NCBI GenBank assembly: GCA_047605445.1
Contig: JASGFP010000001.1
Span: 61,501 to 125,500 of the forward strand
Source: JAJXWB01 sp047605445
Lineage (GTDB): Bacteria; Pseudomonadota; Alphaproteobacteria; Rhizobiales; Beijerinckiaceae
Length of the DNA stretch: 64,000 bases
Reading direction: 5' to 3'
Position 1 is the first letter of the stretch, and the number at the start of each line of letters is the position of its first letter. Made by a program: the position numbers and the translations under genes. The notes beneath the pieces were generated by a model. The model searched no databases. It was not told the DNA's origin and saw only the letters and a program-made list of their open reading frames with translations. Of the stretch, positions 59,794 through 64,000 are shown in pieces.

Positions 59794-62241
59794 ATGAGCG
59801 AAAACGAACTCGAAAACGGCCGGTCGAACGGCAACGAATACGGGGCCGAGTCGATCAAGGTGCTGCGCGGTCTCGACGCCGTGCGCAAGCGTCCGGGCAT
59901 GTACATCGGCGACACCGACGACGGCTCCGGCCTGCATCACATGATCTACGAGGTTGTCGACAACGCCATCGACGAGGCGCTGGCGGGCTGGGCCTCGCTC
60001 GTGACCGTCACGCTCAACGCCGACGGCTCCTGCACGGTCTCGGACAACGGTCGCGGCATCCCGACCGACATTCATCCCGAGGAAGGGGTGTCGGCGGCCG
60101 AGGTCATCATGACCCAGCTGCACGCGGGCGGAAAATTCGACCAGAATTCCTACAAGGTGTCGGGCGGACTGCACGGCGTCGGCGTCTCCGTCGTCAATGC
60201 CTTGTCCACGTCGCTGAAGCTCGAAATCTGGCGCGACGGCAAGGGCCATTTCATCGAATTCGCGCATGGCGACGCGGTGGCGCCGCTGGTGGAAACAGGC
60301 GTGGCGCCCGAGGTCGACGGCGCGCCCAAGCGCGGTACGCAGGTGACCTTCCTGCCGAGTCCCGAAACCTTCACGATGATCGAGTTCGACTATGCGACGA
60401 TCGAACATCGTCTGCGCGAACTGGCCTTCCTCAATTCCGGCGTGCGCATCGTGCTCACCGACGCGCGTCATGCGGAAGTGAAGCGCGAGGAACTGCACTA
60501 TGAAGGCGGACTTGAAGCCTTCGTGCGCTATCTCGACCGCGCCAAGCAGCCGCTGATCGATACGCCGATCATCATGAAGGGGGAGCGCGACGGCATCACG
60601 CTCGAATGCGCGCTGTGGTGGAATGACAGCTACCACGAACACGTTCTGGTCTTCACCAACAACATCCCGCAGCGCGACGGCGGCACGCATCTCGCCGGAT
60701 TCCGCGCCGCGCTGACGCGGCAGGTGACGGGCTATGCCGATTCCTCCGGCCTGATGAAGCGCGAGAAGGTGGACCTGACCGGCGACGATTGCCGCGAAGG
60801 CCTGACCTGCGTCGTCTCGGTCAAAGTCCCCGATCCGAAATTTTCGTCGCAGACGAAAGACAAGCTCGTTTCTTCCGAGGTGCGCCCCGTCGTCGAAGGC
60901 ATCGTCAACGAAACGCTCGGGCAATGGCTCGAAGAGCATCCGCAGGAAGCCAAGACGCTGGTCGGCAAGGTGGTGGAAGCCGCCGCCGCGCGCGAAGCCG
61001 CGCGAAAGGCGCGCGAGCTGACGCGGCGCAAGGGCGCGCTCGATGTCGCGAACCTCCCCGGCAAGCTCGCCGATTGTCAGGAACGCGATCCGGCGAAGGC
61101 TGAAATCTTCATCGTCGAGGGCGATTCGGCGGGCGGCACGGCGAAGCAGGGCCGCAACCGCGAGTTTCAGGCCGTGCTGCCATTGCGTGGAAAAATTCTC
61201 AACGTCGAGCGCGCGCGCTTCGACAAGATGCTCGGGTCCGAGCAGATCGGCACGCTCATCACGGCGCTCGGCACGGGCATAGGCCGCGACGAGTTCAATC
61301 CCGACAAGCTGCGCTATCACAAGATCATCATCATGACCGACGCGGACGTCGACGGCGCGCATATCCGCACGCTGATCCTGACGTTCTTCTACCGGCAGAT
61401 GCCGGAGATCATCGAGCGCGGCCACCTCTACATAGCCCAGGCGCCGCTCTACAAGGTGGCGAAGGGCAAGTCGTCGCAATATCTGAAGGACGAGCGCGCG
61501 CTCGAGGATTATCTGATCGACAGCCTGCTCGATGGCGCCGTGCTGCGGCTCGCCGCCGGCGAGGAGCGCGCGGGCGCCGATCTGCGCGCCGCGCTGGAGG
61601 ACGCGCGCGCCTTCCGGCAGATTCTGCTCGGCCTGCATTCGCGCTACGACCGCAAGGTGGTGGAACAGGCCGCCGTCGCCGGCGCGCTGAAGCCCGTGCC
61701 GCAGGATGAGGCGGCGGCCGCCGCGCTCGCGCAGGACGTCGCCGAACGCCTCGACCGCAATGCGGACGAGACCGAGCGCGGCTGGATGGGTTCGGTCGAG
61801 GCCGGCGGCTATGTCTTCCGGCGTACGCTGCGCGGCGTCGCGCAGGCCGTGACGCTCGACGCCGCGCTCCTGTCCTCCAGCGAGGCGCGCAAGCTGGATG
61901 AGAAGTCCGCGCCGTTGCGCGAAATCTTCGCCGCGCCAGCAAAGCTGATCCGCCGCGCCGACGAGAATCTTCTCGACGGCCCGATGGCGCTCTACGACGC
62001 GATGAGCGCGCAGGGACGCAAGGGTCTCGCGATCCAGCGCTACAAGGGCCTCGGCGAGATGAACGCCGAGCAATTGTGGGAAACAACGCTCGACCGCGAC
62101 GCGCGCTCGCTGTTGCAGGTGAAGGTGCGCGAAGGCGACGAGGCCGACGACATTTTCGTCAAGCTGATGGGCGACGTGGTGGAGCCCCGCCGCGAATTCA
62201 TCCAGGACAATGCGCTGAGCGTGGCGAATCTCGACGTGTGA
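59794..62241 (+). CDS. gyrB: DNA gyrase subunit B
   Basis: An 815-residue gyrase B. The GHKL ATPase has HHMIYEVVDNAIDEALAG and the G-rich lid SGGLHGVGVSVVNAL. The TOPRIM domain has VEGDSAGGTAKQGRNREFQ and TDADVDGAHIRTL. A family insert of about 160 residues, with EDARAFRQILLGLHSRYDRK, lies within the TOPRIM region as in other Gram-negative GyrB proteins. The C-terminal YKGLGEMNAEQLWETT is the GyrA-contact region. The ATG at 59794 follows an AAGCGAAAA stretch with no strong ribosome-binding site. Confidence 0.98.
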   Translation: MSENELENGRSNGNEYGAESIKVLRGLDAVRKRPGMYIGDTDDGSGLHHMIYEVVDNAIDEALAGWASLVTVTLNADGSCTVSDNGRGIPTDIHPEEGVSAAEVIMTQLHAGGKFDQNSYKVSGGLHGVGVSVVNALSTSLKLEIWRDGKGHFIEFAHGDAVAPLVETGVAPEVDGAPKRGTQVTFLPSPETFTMIEFDYATIEHRLRELAFLNSGVRIVLTDARHAEVKREELHYEGGLEAFVRYLDRAKQPLIDTPIIMKGERDGITLECALWWNDSYHEHVLVFTNNIPQRDGGTHLAGFRAALTRQVTGYADSSGLMKREKVDLTGDDCREGLTCVVSVKVPDPKFSSQTKDKLVSSEVRPVVEGIVNETLGQWLEEHPQEAKTLVGKVVEAAAAREAARKARELTRRKGALDVANLPGKLADCQERDPAKAEIFIVEGDSAGGTAKQGRNREFQAVLPLRGKILNVERARFDKMLGSEQIGTLITALGTGIGRDEFNPDKLRYHKIIIMTDADVDGAHIRTLILTFFYRQMPEIIERGHLYIAQAPLYKVAKGKSSQYLKDERALEDYLIDSLLDGAVLRLAAGEERAGADLRAALEDARAFRQILLGLHSRYDRKVVEQAAVAGALKPVPQDEAAAAALAQDVAERLDRNADETERGWMGSVEAGGYVFRRTLRGVAQAVTLDAALLSSSEARKLDEKSAPLREIFAAPAKLIRRADENLLDGPMALYDAMSAQGRKGLAIQRYKGLGEMNAEQLWETTLDRDARSLLQVKVREGDEADDIFVKLMGDVVEPRREFIQDNALSVANLDV

Positions 62242-62244
62242 CGA

Positions 62245-63504
62245 TCAACCCGCCGTCTCCCGCGCAAGGGCTGCGGCGGCGTGCCGGTGCCCGAAGGTTT
62301 CGTAGCCGATCACCGTCACGATCGGCGCGAGCGTCAGCGCCAGAACGCAATGCGTCATGCTGTAGCCGGCGCCGGCCATGGCAACCGCCGCGCCGAGGAT
62401 GGCGACGGTGATCGCGATAAGCGCTATATGCACGGCGTCGCGCGCGCGCAGCATGTAGCTGTAGAGCGCGTAGATCATCAGCAAATAGATCCCGACGGGA
62501 ATGGCGACCGAAAGGACTGCCGCCATAGCGCCGATATGCGCCTTTCCCTGAATCACATAGGCGGCGACATGCAGCCCCGCGCCCGTCGCGGCGATTGCGG
62601 CGAAGACGATGATATGACCGTAGCCCCAAACGAAGGCGCGGCGGCGATGCACGTCCAGCACGTCCGCATAGGCAACGAGGAAATAGGTCCACCACATGCC
62701 GAAGGTGAGCCCCACGCCGGCGGCGCAGATCAGCATCGCATCCGCGCTCCAGCCATTCGCGTCCACGATCGCCGACACCGACGCCACCGTGCCGACAACG
62801 CCTTCGCCGAGCGCGATGATGGCGAGAAGCCCGTAGCGCTCCGCCATGTGATGCGCATGCCACGGCGTGCCGTCATCGATGCGCTCCGCAAGCACCGGCC
62901 CGCTCATTTCCACGAGCGTGAGCAGCAGCGCGAAGCCGACGTGTTGGCCCAGCCCCGGGCTGGCCAGCGCCAGCGCGATCCAGCCGATCTGCGCGACGAA
63001 GATCGTCGCCGCATAGGTCAGACAGGCGCGTCGATGCGCCTTGTCCTGCTTCGCCGCGCGCAGCCACAGGAACACCATGGCGAGGCGCATCACGACATAG
63101 CCGAGCGTCATGACGCCATTGGAAACGCTGCCGCCATGCGCGAGCGACTCGAACAATTTCGGGATGCCGAGCGACAGGATGACGACGCCGACCATCTGAA
63201 CCATGGTGGCGAGCCTGAAAATCCAGTCGTCGGTGTCATAGGCCGACGAGAACCAGGAATAATTGATCCACGCCCAGCACACCGCCATGATCGCGATCGT
63301 GAAGCCGAACAGGCCCGATGCGAAATGGCCCTCGGTGAGTTGATGCGCGAGCTGGGAGGCGGCGTTGCCGAAGCCGATGACGAAGGTGAGATCGAACAGC
63401 AGTTCGAGCGGGCTCGCCGCGCGATGGCTCTCGCGCCGATCGCGCCCGCGCATCGGCGTCGCTCGATGCGTATGCGTATGTGTTTCGTACGTCGCTTCGT
63501 TCAT
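62245..63504 (-). CDS. Low-temperature-requirement protein A (LtrA) family membrane protein
   Basis: A 419-residue polytopic membrane protein. HRAASPLELLFDLTFVIGFG near the N-terminus and WHAHHMAERYGLLAIIALGEG in the middle are the LtrA family signatures. About ten to twelve hydrophobic segments follow. The family was named from a Listeria gene but its function is not known. The N-terminus has a histidine- and threonine-rich segment (ETHTHTHRAT). The stop codon is three bases from that of gyrB, and the start overlaps the end of the enoyl-CoA hydratase gene. Confidence 0.85.
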   Translation of the reverse strand: MNEATYETHTHTHRATPMRGRDRRESHRAASPLELLFDLTFVIGFGNAASQLAHQLTEGHFASGLFGFTIAIMAVCWAWINYSWFSSAYDTDDWIFRLATMVQMVGVVILSLGIPKLFESLAHGGSVSNGVMTLGYVVMRLAMVFLWLRAAKQDKAHRRACLTYAATIFVAQIGWIALALASPGLGQHVGFALLLTLVEMSGPVLAERIDDGTPWHAHHMAERYGLLAIIALGEGVVGTVASVSAIVDANGWSADAMLICAAGVGLTFGMWWTYFLVAYADVLDVHRRRAFVWGYGHIIVFAAIAATGAGLHVAAYVIQGKAHIGAMAAVLSVAIPVGIYLLMIYALYSYMLRARDAVHIALIAITVAILGAAVAMAGAGYSMTHCVLALTLAPIVTVIGYETFGHRHAAAALARETAG

Positions 63505-64000
63505 CGCGCGGTCTTGCTCTTCCGCGCCGCCTGCGCTTTCAGAAAATGATCCATCATCCTGCCCGGTTCGTCGCTCTCGTAGGCGCGCGCGAACGTGTCC
63601 ACGCCGGTGGCGATCGCCTGAGGCAGCGGCTGCGTCTCCCAGCGTGTGATCAGCTCCTTCTGCAAGCGGATCGCGTTCGGTCCGCAGGCGACGATCGAAT
63701 CCAGAATTTTGTCGGTCTCTGCGTCCAGCGCCTCGTCTGGAACCACGCGTTCGAGAAATCCCCAGTCCGCGCATTCCGCCGCCGAATAGGTCTCGCCCAG
63801 CAGAAGCAGTTCGCGCGTGCGGCCCCATCCAACGAGTTGCGGCAGTACGGCGGCCTCGACCACGGAAGGAATGCCGAGCTTTACTTCCGGCATGCCGTAA
63901 CGAGCGCTCGTGGAAGAAACCCGCATGTCGCAGGCCGCCGCCAGCTCCATGCCTGCGCCGTAGCAATGGCCGTTGACGCGCGCGATCCCCGGGACGGGGC
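63501..64000 (-). CDS. Enoyl-CoA hydratase/isomerase family protein, cut by the window end
   Basis: The C-terminal 165 or so residues of a crotonase-fold protein; its start lies beyond base 64000. Residues upstream of the first internal ATG continue in frame with ARVNGHCYGAGMELAAACDM, the oxyanion-hole and helix region of the family. Next comes SARYGMPEVKLGIPSV, where the glutamate in MPEV corresponds to one catalytic position. It acts on acyl-CoA substrates, exact type unknown. It overlaps the LtrA gene by four bases, so the two may be cotranscribed. Confidence 0.9.
   Translation of the reverse strand, partial: PVPGIARVNGHCYGAGMELAAACDMRVSSTSARYGMPEVKLGIPSVVEAAVLPQLVGWGRTRELLLLGETYSAAECADWGFLERVVPDEALDAETDKILDSIVACGPNAIRLQKELITRWETQPLPQAIATGVDTFARAYESDEPGRMMDHFLKAQAARKSKTAR

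Noticed and set aside
59782..62073. A 763-residue open frame on the minus strand
   Set aside because: Antisense to gyrB, with low-complexity composition and no recognisable domain.

Overview
The window is GC-rich, densely packed DNA from a nitrogen-fixing alphaproteobacterium. The gene order, the FixABCX electron path, the oxygen-sensitive type of NifA and the FzlA and malate synthase G homologues fit the Hyphomicrobiales. A Methylocystis/Beijerinckiaceae-like or Rhodopseudomonas/Bradyrhizobium-like bacterium is my inference from gene content, not a database result. No insertion sequence, prophage or CRISPR array was seen.

Region 1 (1-7664) is a molybdenum-handling locus. It holds a ThiF/MoeB-type protein cut by the window edge, RidA, a compact operon for a NitT/TauT-type ABC transporter ending in modD, a molbindin (mop), a DUF2478 protein, an EF2563/YqeB-type molybdenum-hydroxylase accessory protein, and a divergent group III truncated haemoglobin carrying an extra N-terminal domain. 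Two almost identical 27-bp palindromic sites (24 of 27 bases equal) lie before the transporter operon and before the globin gene. They resemble ModE-type Mo-boxes and suggest one molybdate-sensing regulon that feeds the adjacent Mo-nitrogenase.

Region 2 (7665-32822) is a nearly complete Mo-nitrogenase island, almost all on the minus strand. Read in transcription order it comprises nifA; nifB-ferredoxin-LRV protein-nifZ-nifT-SIR2-like; a divergent 2Fe-2S ferredoxin; nifH-nifD-nifK-nifE-nifN-nifX-small ORF-DUF269-DUF683-fdxB-nifQ; iscA-nifU-nifS-nifV-cysE-nifW; and fixA-fixB-fixC-fixX-ferritin-like gene. Good -24/-12 sigma-54 promoters with an upstream TGT-N10-ACA NifA site precede nifH, nifB, iscA and fixA. 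A further sigma-54-like sequence sits inside a hairpin between nifK and nifE.

Region 3 (33033-40846) is a nitrogen/sulfur accessory block: a cyanase with a NitT/TauT-type ABC transporter behind a sigma-54-like promoter, then a DsbA-family protein, a tandem rhodanese, an acyl-CoA-dehydrogenase-like flavoprotein and an OsmC protein, with a divergent TetR regulator over a palindromic operator.

Region 4 (41033-64000) starts with tRNA-Ser(GGA) and looks like ordinary chromosome: FAD-dependent oxidoreductase, thiolase, a TetR-nitronate monooxygenase pair, an isoquinoline-1-oxidoreductase-type Mo enzyme, malate synthase G, FzlA, QueG, an SDR protein, malic enzyme, a PfkB kinase, recF-recQ-gyrB, an LtrA-type membrane protein and an enoyl-CoA hydratase cut by the window end.
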